Shown: piece after piece, positions 1 to 13,328 of the stretch
How positions within the stretch are numbered: the stretch's first letter is position 1
Layout of the letters: each line of letters starts with the position of its first letter
Source of the DNA: Pseudophaeomoniella oleicola
Taxonomy: Eukaryota > Ascomycota > Eurotiomycetes > Phaeomoniellales > Phaeomoniellaceae
NCBI GenBank assembly: GCA_003868215.1
Contig: QWDQ01000010.1
Coordinates: 186,001 to 250,000 of the forward strand
Reading direction: 5' to 3'
DNA: 64,000 bases
Made by a program: the position numbers and the translations under genes
The notes under the pieces: generated by a model
The model's input: only the letters and a program-made list of their open reading frames with translations
What the model was told of the DNA's origin: nothing
Databases searched by the model: none

Positions 1-60
1 TTAAAACGAGTTCCGTTGCACCATGATTCCCCCTCCCCTGCCTCAGAGGTATCTAGATGC

Positions 61-83
61 CATGGCATGGCATGGCATGGCAT
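61..83. repeat. CATGG pentanucleotide tandem repeat
   Basis: About 4.6 perfect copies of CATGG lie just downstream of the gamma-tubulin stop codon, so probably in its 3' UTR or trailer. No function is implied. Confidence 0.8.
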
Positions 84-136
84 ACATGAAGGAATTGAGG
101 GAGGAATATTGGGTTCCGGGGTTACAAATCAGAATT

Positions 137-1715
137 TCATGCTTTGTCACCGCCACTAGGTCCAATGTTACCTGCTGTTGCTCCTCCATCAACACCAGAA
201 GATGACCCTACAGGATCCAGATAGTCTTCACGTTCGGCAGCTTCGTACTCTTCCACACATTCCATGACGACGTCTTTGGCTTCGTCGAATTCTCCCAGTC
301 CGTCTTTGAACGGTTCTTCTTTTTTGTATTGCTCCAAAAATGCATTTCTCTTGCGCATCTTCTCGTACTGCACAACTATCCTTCGGAATAGGCCGGCGAT
401 GGAGGTATGGTTGGCGAGCATGAGGCCTGATACTCGCGTCGTATGGGGGATATAGGGGGATTTCTTCGTAAGTGCCACTTGAATTGAGGCGGGACCCCAT
501 GGAATGAAGGTTGCGAGGCGGCGTTCTCGGATACGTAAGAGAGATTTGTGGACATCGGTAGGATCGAGGTTAGTACCTTGGATGATGTTGAGTATGGAGA
601 TGTAACAGGAGGATTTCGAGGGAGAAATGGAGACCATGCGGTTCTTGGGTTGGAGAAGTCGTCGCATCACTTCCAGAACTGTTGTTTTGCGAACTGTCTT
701 CGCCTGCGAAACATCGTCGCCGGTGAAGGGGGTATAAGATGTCATAAGGAAGTGGCAGCGTGGTGTCGGGATTAGACTGGCAATTATGCCAACTAAATCA
801 TTGTGCATGTAGCCTGGGTATCGGAGGGTGGTGGTACTGGCTGACATGACCGTCGATACCAGTTGATTGGTTTGTTGGAACGTAGGTTCGGCCGTGTGAA
901 GGCGGTCGGAGGCTATGCGGGAGAGGGCGGCGTTATCTAGCACGACAACCGAGTCGGCACACTGTGTGAGGCGTCGGAGGGCAAGAAGGGAGTTGTATGG
1001 GTTCGTAACCACATCTCCACCACCAAAGGTATCAGGAAAAACCGAATATGTCTGAACGATCTTCTTAGGAAATCTGTCGTTCATGCGCTCTAAGACATAG
1101 GAGCCAAGTCCACTTCCCGTACCCCCTGCTATTGAGTGTAGCAGCATGAATCCCTGGTGAGCAAACATGAGTTAGACTTTATGTATCCAACTAGACTGGG
1201 TTGATGTTGGTAGGCGCAAACCTCAAGGGAATCACTGCCATCAGCCTCCCGATCAATCATGTCGAAGATTTCTTCTTGGACGCTTTCTCCTGCTGCATAT
1301 CCTGCTGCCCAGTTGTTCCCAGCACCCATACCAGATTGGCCAATGAAGAAGTTTTCCGGGTTGTAGATGTTCTTGTAAGGCCCGGTTTGTATACTATTGA
1401 TGACCTGAAGAGGAATTAGCGTCGCGTTGTGATACTGCGCATATGCCATACCCTCGGTTCCAAATCTATGAGTATAGCTCTTGGTATGTATCGGGTGTCA
1501 TCACTCTAACCATGTGTCAGTGTATACATCCAGAAGGGAAGCGCTGATCTGACTTGATAGAAGAAGACATCTTTGCGATCACCGCCCTCGGTCGCGAAAT
1601 CTTCTAGGTTACCATCCTGGCTGATACCATGTTCCAGACACAGCTGCTGCCAGAACTGACTGCCAATATTGTTGCCACATTGTCCGGCTTGTATGGTTAT
1701 GATTTCTCGGGGCAT
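137..1715 (-). CDS. Gamma-tubulin
   Basis: Gamma-tubulin forms the ring complex that nucleates microtubules at spindle pole bodies. The product begins [20 protein letters not shown], the classic gamma-tubulin N-terminus, and carries the GTP-binding glycine loop [10 protein letters not shown]. Four exons are deduced: 1715-1554, 1505-1452, 1404-1222 and 1153-137. They give 471 residues, normal for the family. The joins recreate [20 protein letters not shown] and DSLE-GFMLL, all expected in gamma-tubulins. The first intron is only 48 nt and uses a GTCAGA donor, weaker than the usual GTAAGT-like donors. The start is the only methionine that gives the conserved N-terminus. The next gene upstream lies on the same strand. 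The family assignment is secure; exon edges rest on similarity and phase. Confidence 0.96.
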
Positions 1716-2079
1716 CTTCGCTGTCGCATGGTGCGTATTGTGGATTGTTATCGACTAGGTACACTTGATAAAGGCGCGTCTATCTCAAAACCCGCGTCGT
1801 GGGGTCAATCGCTCCAATGTGGAGATGGGAGATGGAAGATAGCTCTCACCTCATTTCAAGAAAGCTTCATTCGATTAAAACTGATCGCTACATAAAATGC
1901 TCATCTTTTGATGGGATTGTATACTGTGATTATCAGCAGTCGAATATCTAAGAATGATTTTGCTCAGAAGAAGCAATTGAGTGACTACAAAAACAACAGT
2001 CGTCTATTTATACGCTCACAGACAGGGTGACTGTCTTTCCATCTATCATCTATCAAGCCATTAATGAAATGACGTCTCT
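1716..2079. other. Intergenic: gamma-tubulin upstream region
   Basis: This gap separates the gamma-tubulin start from the stop of the Pgc1-like gene on the same strand. It must hold the gamma-tubulin promoter and the trailer of the upstream gene. No gene or distinctive motif was seen. Confidence 0.5.
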
Positions 2080-3221
2080 CTACTGATATTCTTGTGCCAT
2101 TTTGGCGCCTTCTCCGTGAGATTCTAATAGGGTTGGTTGACTGGCAAGGAACTGCTTGACAGTGCCAGGGTATTTGATCCTGATCAACCACATAAAAGTA
2201 GCAACGATGATGCATAAACAAAAATTTTCGAAGTACTGTAGCAGCGTTGGTCGTACCATCGGTTCGTCGTCCCTCCAGGAGTCGCAAATCTCGAGGAAGC
2301 GCTTTGGATCATCGGTGACCACTCCATCTACCTCCTTTTGTATACACCACTTCATCGCCTTCGTCTCGTTCACTGTCCACACAAAGAGCTGTCGATCCAA
2401 CTTTTTTATCTTTCGCCGAAACTCGGCTCCGAATGGTCCAATGAGAGCTTTTTGAAATATGTTGAAAGAACAATTCGGCACATCAAAAAACTGCTGGGCA
2501 TACCACGTTGAAGGACTGATATGGCAGATCGGAAATTCAGGCAAATATTTTGCGCATGGCGTGAGATATCGAGGCGTCCAGCAACCAAGCACTATCCGCT
2601 CCTTCCACCGTCTTGCCCCCTCTTTGACGGAGAATATAGTTTCCGAGATGAGTCGTAAAAGATCATCAAGATCGTCGTCTATCTTTATATCCAAGAGAAG
2701 CCAGACATGCTCGAGGCCAGGCTGGGCAATATATTCCAATAGGTCTTGCAATCTGGCGAGCGGTTCCCCTGGAGCTCGAGTGGAACGAAGTGTTCTCAGG
2801 TATTCCCAGTCGCAATCAATCAGCTTCTTGTCGACCCCAAAACACCTTTTGAGGTCCTTGTCCTATTGAGTTTAGGTCAGCGGCTATGGGGACTGTGGGA
2901 ACATTTGGGCAAACTCCTTACATGGGACAGGACTACCACTCCGTCTCTCGATAAATGGACGTCTGTCTCTAGACCTAGTGCTCCAACTTGGACTGCTCCC
3001 TGCATGGCAGCCAAAGAGTTTTCTGGAAACTGTGCCTTGCAACCACGATGGGCAATGGCATCGGGAAATGACCTTCCCCGCTCGTCCTTTTTGGAACGAG
3101 TCCATCGAGCTTCAACTTATCAGCTTGATTCCTCTGATACTTGAACTGGCATACGTTTGGAAAAATTACCCGGCTTCGGGATCTGTGCTACGTTGACTGA
3201 ATCATAGTTGGCTCTTTCCAT
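2080..3221 (-). CDS. PGC1: Pgc1-like glycerophosphodiester phosphodiesterase, tail-anchored
   Basis: This is a GDPD-fold phosphodiesterase. The closest match I recognise is yeast Pgc1, a phospholipase C that degrades phosphatidylglycerol and limits it in mitochondria and lipid droplets. Three exons (3221-3170, 3109-2922, 2862-2080) give 340 residues; yeast Pgc1 has about 320. Catalytic-type motifs are AHRG (His38), PEN (Glu47), LETDVHLSRDG (Glu65, Asp67) and LSH (His80). A hydrophobic stretch at about 294-309 (FCLCIIVATFMWLIRI), close to the C-terminus, fits the tail anchor known for Pgc1. The start exon was found by tracing phase: the frame upstream of AIAHRG closes at a stop, and an intron with a GTAATT donor joins it to MERANYDSVNVAQIPKP. 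GDPD family is certain; the Pgc1 subfamily rests on length and tail. Confidence 0.9.
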
Positions 3222-3676
3222 CCTTGTCACCAGTCGTGGTCTCTGAGCAGAGGTGCAGACGAGCTCGAAAGGTTTAGGCCTTGTGTTCCAATAAGATTCT
3301 ATCTCTCGGGGTTGGCTTCCGTTGCTTGTCCTTCGAAGTCAACTTTTGAGCTTGGCTCTCTAGTCCATGCCGGGAGGTAGGGGACGAATTGACTATATGA
3401 CAAAGAGTTATCACGTCTGGTGTTCTCGGTGACCTTCTAAACCGATGACACGATCATGAGAGGTCGGTTAGATAAGAACAGAGCTAGGCAGTGCAAGCTT
3501 CACCAACGAACGATGCGGTAAGGACGTAGGCACGGAAAAGCCGGGACCTTTAGTGGCGCTTGAGAAATGTACAGTAAAAGAAGGATCCACCACTCCAGTG
3601 GCGGAGTATGCTGAGTGGGAATGCAGCAAAGAACCGAATCCGTGGAGTTGGAAGATTCATAGGATGGATTGAGGGA

Positions 3677-3688
3677 TACTACGTAGTA
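3677..3688. repeat. Perfect palindrome TACTACGTAGTA
   Basis: This is one of four perfect intergenic copies of the same 12-base palindrome in the window (others at 20628, 25761 and 33541). It lies about 450 bp upstream of the Pgc1-like start. Confidence 0.85.
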
Positions 3689-4226
3689 TAGCGAGTCTGA
3701 GACATAAAAACGAGGCCCTCTTTGCCGCTTTCATCGAATATGTTTAACACGATACTTTCAACCTCTCAAGCGAGTCGAGACGGTAACGTGGCCAGCAAAA
3801 TTCATAGTCATGGAGCCTTGGATCTAGTATGCCCGCTTTCGCTGCAGCCATCACCGACGTGGCGTCAATGGGTTACAATATGGTGGCGGAAATCGACGGT
3901 GGCTGCTATTTTCACACTGCAGATGACGCATGGTGTGGAACGTGCATGAATTAGCCCACGTACAATGGTGATAACCCTAATTAATTAATTCAGCCGGCGG
4001 TAGGGCCATGTCGGATTTAGTTGAATCCGGCCCAAAGCAAATTGATGTACTTCTCAGTTAAGTTACAACTTTCTACCAAGGGAGGTAGGGACGTAGGTGA
4101 GTATGCATGCAATATAGATATGCTACGGTAATCACATAGGTTCGAGAATTGGCCGAAGTGACATTTTGTACGACGTGCGTCACGAGTTGACTTAAGGTTG
4201 ATGATCCTATGGCTTATTATCTTCCA

Positions 4227-4266
4227 GAACGGGCTCCTGAACGGGCTCCTGAACGGGCTCCTGAAC
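4227..4266. repeat. 12-bp tandem repeat, 3.3 copies
   Basis: The unit GAACGGGCTCCT is repeated head to tail with no mismatch. It lies in intergenic DNA and resembles a young minisatellite. Confidence 0.9.
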
Positions 4267-4790
4267 ACCTGCATGTCAAGCTAATGGTCCTACTCTGGCG
4301 AGCCAAGCCCTCATGGACAACACGTGGGTGCGTCAGCAACCTGCAGGACGGCCAACCTTCCACAGCCCAGTAAATGGCAAGCCTCAAACGTCAGACCCAT
4401 CTTCGGATTTGGACAATCTTAAAGGCAGGTCGTTCAGCACTTCGAGCCAACACCAGTATTCTCCTACATGCGGATCTTTCGCTCTGTCTCAACCCTCTCC
4501 CGTTCATTTGGGTCGGTCATTGTTCTAGTGCCTTTCGAAATACTAGGGGCCATGAAGTTGAGTTGACAGAGTGGTACAGAAGCACTATGCACGTCATACA
4601 AAGAGTACCTTATCTAGAATACCTCGGGAGGTCAAGTCGTGGACCCGGGCCCTTCGCCTTTTGTAGCTTTTGCGGCTGCACTGCTGGGATTCTTCAAGCT
4701 CATCGAGGTTCATGAATTGCACATGTACATAGGTAAACGTAAAATATGTACCATGTTGTCATACACCGCTCATAACCTCGCTTGCACGAG

Positions 4791-6196
<1,406 letters not shown>

Positions 6197-7443
6197 ATTG
6201 GCGGTAATTAGGTGTAGGAGGTCACAACAATTGCGCACTTTTAGATTGTACGAAAGATGGAAGGGGGAGCAATCTGTGAATCAAGAAGAATTCTCCTTGC
6301 TAATATGTATGATTACAATGGGCGCAGTGGAGGTGGGGGGTGCGAAGAACTCTGGATGAGGGGCAGATGGGCATATGAACAAAGTTAACCGTACTATACC
6401 CGACAAAAGGCACGTTGATACAATTGAGTTTACTATGAGATGAAGGTATTACTAAGTGTTCTACGGTCCAGTAGCTGCACTTGACATGCTCACGGACTAG
6501 CTGAGAGGCTTCACATACATCCCATTTGCAAGTCTCTTTCTCTTGTGGTTCTGATGTGTGTTGGTACATGCGCCCAGGTAGGCAAGAAAAATGACGTTCC
6601 ATCGCGGAATCTGATACTCAATTAGGATCAACGAAGCGACCAGCGGGTACCTTGCCCATTAAAGCCATTTGGTGCCAAGATGTCATTGACACATACACCC
6701 TCAAACCCGATTTCGGATCCAGTTATCTTATGTAAATGTCTACTATGACTCGGAGATGTCTGGTTCTGCTTGGGACCTTGACGTCTTGGGTATAGAGATC
6801 CCTTCAACTTTGAGGATGTACTGTACATAAAGCGCAGTTCGCATGTATAGCTCGGTCAGCGCTGCATTGAGTAATTCACCCACGTGACTCAGGACAAATT
6901 CCCAGAACCAAACAAACTCACCACTTGGCGTTGTTGATGATACATTCGTGTGCGAATTCAAGGAACATTCTACGCTGAAGCTGAGGGCCCAATAGCAACC
7001 TCGACGCTATGTCAAATACCATGGGCCATTTGAACATACACTCCACGGTGATATGGGAACGATGGGCATGCAGGTCTTGTATCGGTCGTTGTCGAAGTTC
7101 AGCACGGTGCCCAGGCACTGTGCGAGGGAGATCGTAAGGTTGACCAACTGAAACGGAGCCGACTCGTTCGTTGGTCAGGCCCTTCTAGAACGACAGATCA
7201 ATACGTAGTTGCTTCTTTGCTAAGAAGGGCAGCAGAAGATTTATGGTTCTCGTAAAGCAGTGTATGAGCAATTGTTGACCTTCGAGGGTATCGACAATGC
7301 CCCTTTTATTCTCTCCGTAACGCCGAAAGCATGCTGCAAAAAGCCTATATTCGAGAGCCCTGATGCAAGCCAAGTATGATGTGAGAGTTATTGTACATGT
7401 TTCAGTGTCAGGATATCCCAAGGCCTGAGCTTGATGATCGCTA
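6197..7443. other. Intergenic region, no gene recognised
   Basis: Both neighbours are on the minus strand, so this region holds the promoter of the formaldehyde dehydrogenase gene and the 3' trailer of TIM9. Short frames on both strands show no family features, and none is spliced into anything sensible. Confidence 0.5.
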
Positions 7444-7861
7444 TCAACGACCGCCAAATCCGCCCTGCTGCATTGCGACAGCATTCTGTTCCTGGAATCG
7501 TGCTCCTATTCTCTCCGATGCCTTCATATGCTTGTCAATACACCTGTTGATACATCCTTCTTCGCGTGAAATGATAGCCTTGGTCGTGAAATCGTTAATG
7601 CAATCGTCGAAGCATCCCTGGACCATCTTCGAGTAAATCTGTCTTCATTGTTAGAGTCATGAACCAACCAAGGTGAAAGACATAGACTAGAGGCGAAGAT
7701 GTACATGTTGCAGAGACCGGGGGGTTACATACGGTCATGAAATCCTTCATCTGTTTCTTTTCCATCCGAGTTTGGAATTCGCGCTGTTCAGCTGCATTAA
7801 GACTTTGTACCTGTTAGCTAGGTACCTTGCCGTTCAAACAGGAGGTCGATTACCCATCCAT
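7444..7861 (-). CDS. TIM9: Mitochondrial import chaperone Tim9
   Basis: Tim9 pairs with Tim10 in the intermembrane space and escorts carrier-type membrane proteins to the TIM22 complex. Three exons (7861-7854, 7802-7733, 7638-7444) give 90 residues, the normal size. The twin CX3C motif is present as CFDDC (Cys35, Cys39) and CINRC (Cys55, Cys59), which form the two disulfides. FQEQNA near the end is a Tim9 signature. The first coding exon is only 8 nt (M-D-G); the acceptor CAAAG was chosen because it alone keeps the frame and yields [12 protein letters not shown], close to other fungal Tim9 starts. The alternative AACAG acceptor breaks the frame. Confidence 0.93.
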
Positions 7862-9354
7862 GATGGCGAAAGTTCTGTACTAGGTTGAAAATACGAAAAG
7901 TCTTGTTCTTGGGATATAATCTGCTGCGCTGGAGTGGTTGTTCAGGATGTAAAAGATGGACTTGCGATATGGTGATTATGTCTTTGAAGCTCCGAAAATT
8001 CACAAGCTCAAAATGAGCCGTCTAGATGGAGACAAGCTGCTCGGGTATGGTCGGCCTCAGCTCTCCGCGCAACCAACCCCAGTTTCAACTAATTACCAGG
8101 TACTACGTACTAGTATATGCGACGCTTTTGAAGAGAGAGCCAGATCAACAGTATTGCATGTTATGTACTATGCAGCTGATAAAGATAACTTCATCGTGTT
8201 ATAGCTGTTGTAACGAAACTTCTTGAGACCCAAGCGTAAGCCCTCCTAGCAGATGATAATATTTTGTCGCAAGACCTGCTGACCAACCACTCAGGTCCTC
8301 GGATCTGTTAATCCATCTTGTTTAGTTCAAGCATTGATTCCTGCATCTTGTAACCGCTCATCAAGGCCGACCAGGTAATCTATTGAAAAGCAGGCTTTTG
8401 TTAGACCTGTCTTCCTGCTCGCTTGCGCTTTGCATCATGTCATATGAGGTTATCACTCCGCACCTGGTACCTGACCCAGAATAAGGAGGCTGGATGCCTG
8501 CTGTCTTAGTAGCTTTAGACGTCTTCGGCAAGAATTTAGGTCGCTCTATAAGCTGTCCAGGCACCGTCAATAGCGATCGAACCCATCACATTAGCTATAA
8601 ACGTACTACGAGGTACACTGTTAGCAGGTAGGCACCTTTTAGAAGACAGTAGAGTGCACCTAAAAGCCTAAAAGTTCGGCCCCGTTGCTTTAAAAAAGTG
8701 GGCTGTTTGGGTTAAGTACCTATATGATTAGGCTGACTACATACGGTTCAAGGCCGCTCTAACCTATTAGGGTGGCCCCGTCGATCTGAGAGACCTGACA
8801 GCAAAGCACAAGTGCTCACAGCTCAGCTCCATCCGCTCCTCTTACATAGTACGCTCCTCACTCTCCGGCTTGTAGAATCTGGGTATTCTGCGGATGGTGG
8901 AGCCCGTATCGACAATCACGACTTCCCTGCTCATGCGCTTTTCACCTGTATTGTAGGACACATTTGCAGCGTTTGTGCTTTTCGACTCACATTCACGACT
9001 CTGAAGCGCTCGGCCTTGCGACAACCCTGAAACGTCCTCCCTTCAACGAACGAAAACCTCACCTCATCGTCTTGGGGCTTCTACAGATTGCACCTCGTCA
9101 TTTTCAACAATTCTTCTTCGAAGTCATCTTTGCGCGACGTGGATAGGCGGAGCAAGTCAGATAAATTAACGATTGTGCTGCTGTCCGGAGGTCGCGCTTA
9201 TCACAGTTCGCCGCTTGGCTGATTTACGTGTGTCCTATTTTCGGAGTATCACCACAATCAACTTTTGGCTCACGAACTGCAGGAAATTGTCATCGCTAAG
9301 ATTTCAACATCTGTCCGCAGGTCGTGGTGACCGACCTGTTGGCATCACAGTTTG
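7862..9354. other. Divergent intergenic region between TIM9 and RhoGAP
   Basis: Two genes point away from each other across about 1.5 kb, so both promoters lie here. No gene was recognised. The part at about 8350-8800 looks unlike the flanks, with repeated short phrases such as CCTAAAAGCCTAAAAG, and could be a decayed repeat, but I cannot assign a family. Confidence 0.45.
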
Positions 9355-12257
9355 ATGGCCACTGAAAACGCTCCAATGTCCGCACAACATCTGGCAGAGG
9401 CATCACACCGGGGAGCGCCAACGCCTGTAACTTCACAGACAGCTACCTCTCCTCCATCAAGACGGGAGCTCGCATCATGGTGGAAGAATTTCAGAAAGAC
9501 AGCCAAAAGGGAAGAAGAAAAGAGTAAGTCCAAGTTATTAGGTGCTGTTGTTGCTCAGCGGCTGTGTGATGTGCCTAGCCGATTTTCTGTCTGTTGTGCC
9601 TCCCTTTTTATGCATCGGAACGAACAGCGCTTCCGTGCTGTCATCAGCATGCGCTGCTGTGCCGCGCCAATCTTCAAGTTGTTCAATATCGCGATGTTTT
9701 CAGTTTGTGTTTTGCGAACAAATACTTACTTGGGTGACAATGGACACCATGGCATCCGTTCACCGCGGTGACCAGAGGTCATCTTCTGTTGTCATAATTA
9801 CTCTTGTGTCGTTTTATCCAGGAATAGTAGCGCTAACGTCCTTGACTACAGCGCCTGCAGGAATTTTTGGTGTTGCGCTTGCGGACAGCATCAAATACGC
9901 AAATGTTGCCATATCTCTTACGAATGAACAAGGAGAAAGCTTTATCTATGGTTATGTGCCAATCGTTGTTGCTAAATGCGGTGTCTTCTTGAAGGAGAAA
10001 GGTACGTTTGCTTCTCGTCCGCCGTCATAGCTACTGTTGACCCGTAATTCCAGCCACTGATGTTGAGGGTATATTTCGACTGAGCGGCTCTGCAAAACGC
10101 ATCAAAGACCTGCAGACTATCTTCAACTCTCCTGACAGATTTGGTAAGGGACTTGACTGGTCCGGCTATACGGTACACGATGCCGCCAACATTCTCCGCA
10201 GATATCTCAACCAACTTCCTGAGCCCATAATACCTCTGGAGTTCTATGAGCGTTTTCGGGACCCTCTAAGAGACCACCAGATCCAAGCGGTCGGCGATAT
10301 GGAGGCACAGGCACAAAGTATGGGTGAATTTGACCATGATGCTGCTGTCACTACGTATCAGAAACTGATCACTGAACTTCCTGCGTTGAATCGTCAGTTG
10401 CTGCTCTATCTTCTCGATTTGTTGGCTGTTTTCTCGTCAAAATCAGAACTGAATCGGATGACAGCTGCTAATCTTGCTGCCATCTTTCAGCCGGGCATCA
10501 TCTCCCATCCTGAGCACGATATGTCGCCTCAAGAATATCGCCTCAGCCAGGACGTGCTGATATTCCTGATCGAAAACCAAGACCATTTCTTGGTTGGAAT
10601 GGCGGGTACAGCTATTGATGAAAAAACCAGCAGGGAACTCCAAAGTGGATCAAGCGCCAAAGCTCCTGCCGTAGCAACTCCGCTTAACAAAGCCAACATC
10701 GGCAGATCAGCATCGAACGCCAGTGCAGGTGCTGATAGCCTTCGGCGCTATGGGGGTGTCCGACGAAATGTTTCTGTGTCTTCCCGTAATTCGCGAAGTT
10801 CAACGGGTGCTCCAAGTCCTGTCAGCCACTCTTCTGGTGTTCCATTTGCAAGTCACAACAGCAGCAGTTCGCTTCACAGGAGCAATACAGTCCCGTCGAA
10901 GAAATCTCCAGCCTTATCCTCGACGCGTTTTGGAAAGCCTTCTGAGCCGTCAACTCCTACTACTCCTAGAGTTGGCTCACCACCAATAGCACAACCTTTA
11001 CCTGATACCATTTCACCTCAGTACTTGGCGTCGCCGCTGACCCCTGTCCCACTTGAACCCTCGTCTTTGGTTAATGCTCCTATCCCCGAAAGTCCTGAGC
11101 ACACCATTCAGCATCCTGCTACAGCTTCTCAGACGGCTCCGTCAAAAAAGCCAGTTCTCGGAGATCTCCCAACTGGATATGCTCCGCCTTCAGCGGTGAA
11201 GACGCCAACTAAGGAAAGAAAGATCTCCAACATGTTTTCCAGATCACCAACATTAGGTCCAGCAGACGCCGAACTTCGACAGCCAAATAAACTTCGGAAA
11301 AAGAGGATACCCGGTAGTGCCAACGCGAGTGCCCATAGCTCCCAGGCTTCATTACACGCAGATTCGCCTATGACGCCTGCCTTCCAAACTCCGTTAGTAT
11401 CACCTGAGCTCGCAACTCATTCTAGATCGGATCCGATCGCAAACATTCGCCCTGCTGTCGCAGCAGCGTCTGCTATTCTAGCTTCCCAGCAACAGCAGCA
11501 AGCGGATACCATCCCAATACCGCGCGACACCAATCAGGAACTCAACCCCGATCAGGCAGGCAGTACACTGAAACCGCCTAGATCTCGCGAGCCTTCCTTA
11601 CATTCGCATTCATCTGTCACCGATCATTCCGATTTTGATGCACTGGACGTAGATCCCAATGGAAAAACAGAAAGAAGAAGGAACAGGTGGCGATTGTCCT
11701 CCGCAAAGAAGGATGCTTCAGATTCTCCTCTTCCGCCACCACCTCCTATCGGTCAGCTTCAACGTGCGCGGGCAAGCAGTAGCTCCTTAGGTAGCTCAAA
11801 ACCCCGCAAGTCCTTTACCGGAGACTCTCAGGCTACTCAACATGCCGGAACCGATACTTCTTCCACTGGCTATCCATCTGTAGTGCCAATGTCCAGCACG
11901 GAATCTGATCAATTGAAAGATGGGCCAGAGGTAGAGAAGAAGAGTGGCATTTTTGGGAAATTGAAAGCAAAAATGGAAAGAAGCAGAGAGGAGAGAAGGG
12001 AGCGTGAAGCTGAGAGAGAACGAGCAAAAAGTCCGCCTCGAAGTGACGCAGCAGGGTCAAGGCAAAGTTTGTCCGCCATCGCTCATGAGAACCTTCCATT
12101 GAGGGGGAAGTCGATGGATATACCCCGTGACCGAGTGGAAGCTACACAGGTGCAGAACGGCGCAGTCCCAGGACTTCCTGTTTCTACAGACCCCAAGGCT
12201 TCTACTCCTGCTGAAATCATCGAATCGAAGACTGGCAATACCGCCCAAACAGAGTGA
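9355..12257 (+). CDS. Sac7-type RhoGAP
   Basis: This protein stimulates GTP hydrolysis on a Rho GTPase; yeast Sac7 and Bag7 act on Rho1 in cell-wall and actin control. Three exons (9355-9523, 9852-10001, 10054-12257) give 840 residues. The start is the ATG of MATENAPMSAQ. The RhoGAP domain covers about residues 57-230: GIFGVALADSIKYANVAISL, then FLKEK, then ATDVEGIFRLSG with Arg115 as the arginine finger, then AANILRRYLNQLPEPIIPLEF and NLAAIFQPGI. The remaining 600 residues are Ser/Pro-rich and disordered, with a PPPPP tract and a charged Arg/Glu-rich coiled-coil-like stretch near the end (about 550-590). Intron 1 is long for this window (328 nt). The family is clear; the Rho1 target is inferred from yeast. 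Confidence 0.93.
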
Positions 12258-12870
12258 TCCGTTTTCACTTTTTGGAAGCGACAGTTTAGGCCCTCGTACT
12301 AGACTGACTGCGATGCAACAAAGAATTGAGCGTGGCCTGGATGCCGCCGTTGTCAAGCTTCAAATTCGGAGAGTGTGGTCACAGTGCAAAAGGTGCCCTA
12401 ATTTGATCATTTGAATCTCCTTTATGAGGTATTTACTGGCCACATTTCTTCATTTTCAAATACCCGACCCTGCCGAGGCCAGTTCTTCCAGAAACGTTTT
12501 TACTTCGAGCCATTATGTTGAATGTTGTTTATCATGAGGAATGAATGAAATCAAGGACGAATTTGATCCGCCTTAGCTGGATATTGGATGATAGCGATTC
12601 CTAACGAGACCATAATTCTGACCACTTCTCTTGATTTACGGAAGCACCCGGCGCTATACACATTAATCGAGTCACTCGTGATATGAAAACCCAATGTATC
12701 TACTGCTCCCATCTGAAGACCAGAGGTTCTCAACAGCACTGAGCTGTTTGGAGCTTGGTAACACACTGGACAGGTTTCACCACGCTAGCCAGTGAACTGA
12801 CTTGAACGACTAAGGTAGCTCGTGGTGTGACTATTAGCATGAATAGTACGTAGAACAAGAACTCCTAAAA

Positions 12871-12882
12871 CCCCACCCCCGC
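12871..12882 (-). promoter_or_regulatory. Tandem CreA/Cre1-type sites
   Basis: CCCCAC and CCCCGC abut with no gap. Read on the minus strand they are GCGGGG and GTGGGG, both matching the carbon-catabolite repressor consensus SYGGRG. A further CCCCGC is at 13124-13129. They lie 200-460 bp upstream of a secreted alpha-galactosidase, a gene class known to be glucose-repressed in ascomycetes. Binding is inferred. Confidence 0.45.
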
Positions 12883-13245
12883 ATTGCTTACGTAGTACCC
12901 ATTTTCTCGCCGGAACACGTCGTCGATCACTGTACAGTTCTCACGTATAGTGCGTGATACAACAACATGAATGACGTTCGCTCCGTGTTCGGACAGTCAT
13001 TTCTTATGGACCGACCACATAAGCTCAGCCTAGGATCTAAAGTGTTCTTTCATCTGCACTAGTCACTCTGACCATGAAGGTCATTGGATCTCACTGCTCG
13101 TATGTTGCATACACTACTGTGCACCCCGCAATTTGCGCCATCGAGGTACCACGATGACTTCACACAGGTCCGATGGCAGCCGAGAATGGGCATAGCTTCT
13201 CTTCTGCTACACCCCTACAGCGCCGGCGGTGCAGTCGATTCTACC

Positions 13246-13252
13246 TATAAAT
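13246..13252 (+). promoter_or_regulatory. TATA box candidate for the alpha-galactosidase gene
   Basis: TATAAAT lies 83 bp before the preferred ATG at 13329. A second, weaker TATATA is near 13278. Confidence 0.4.
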
Positions 13253-13328
13253 GTAGAGCTTGAGCCCAACCCTGGACTATATACGCGCTTCATAGCTTGT
13301 CATGGTTTATCTAAAGCAAGGTAACAAC

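Larger units (their letters stand above)
3222..4790. other. Intergenic gap with palindrome and 12-bp tandem repeat
   Basis: No credible gene was found. Short open frames have no family signature and no splice partners. The gap contains one perfect copy of the dispersed 12-base palindrome at 3677-3688 and a 12-bp tandem repeat at 4227-4266. It holds the promoter of the Pgc1-like gene and the 3' trailer of the formaldehyde dehydrogenase gene. Confidence 0.6.
12258..13328. other. Intergenic: RhoGAP trailer and alpha-galactosidase promoter
   Basis: No gene was seen. The region contains a tandem pair of CreA-type sites at 12871-12882, a third at 13124-13129, and TATA-like elements at 13246-13252 and near 13278. 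It also has a partial copy of the dispersed palindrome at 12889-12897. Confidence 0.6.

Noticed and set aside
8350-8800. A possible decayed transposable element.
   Set aside because: No terminal repeats, target duplication or coding remnant could be pointed to; left as unassigned intergenic sequence.
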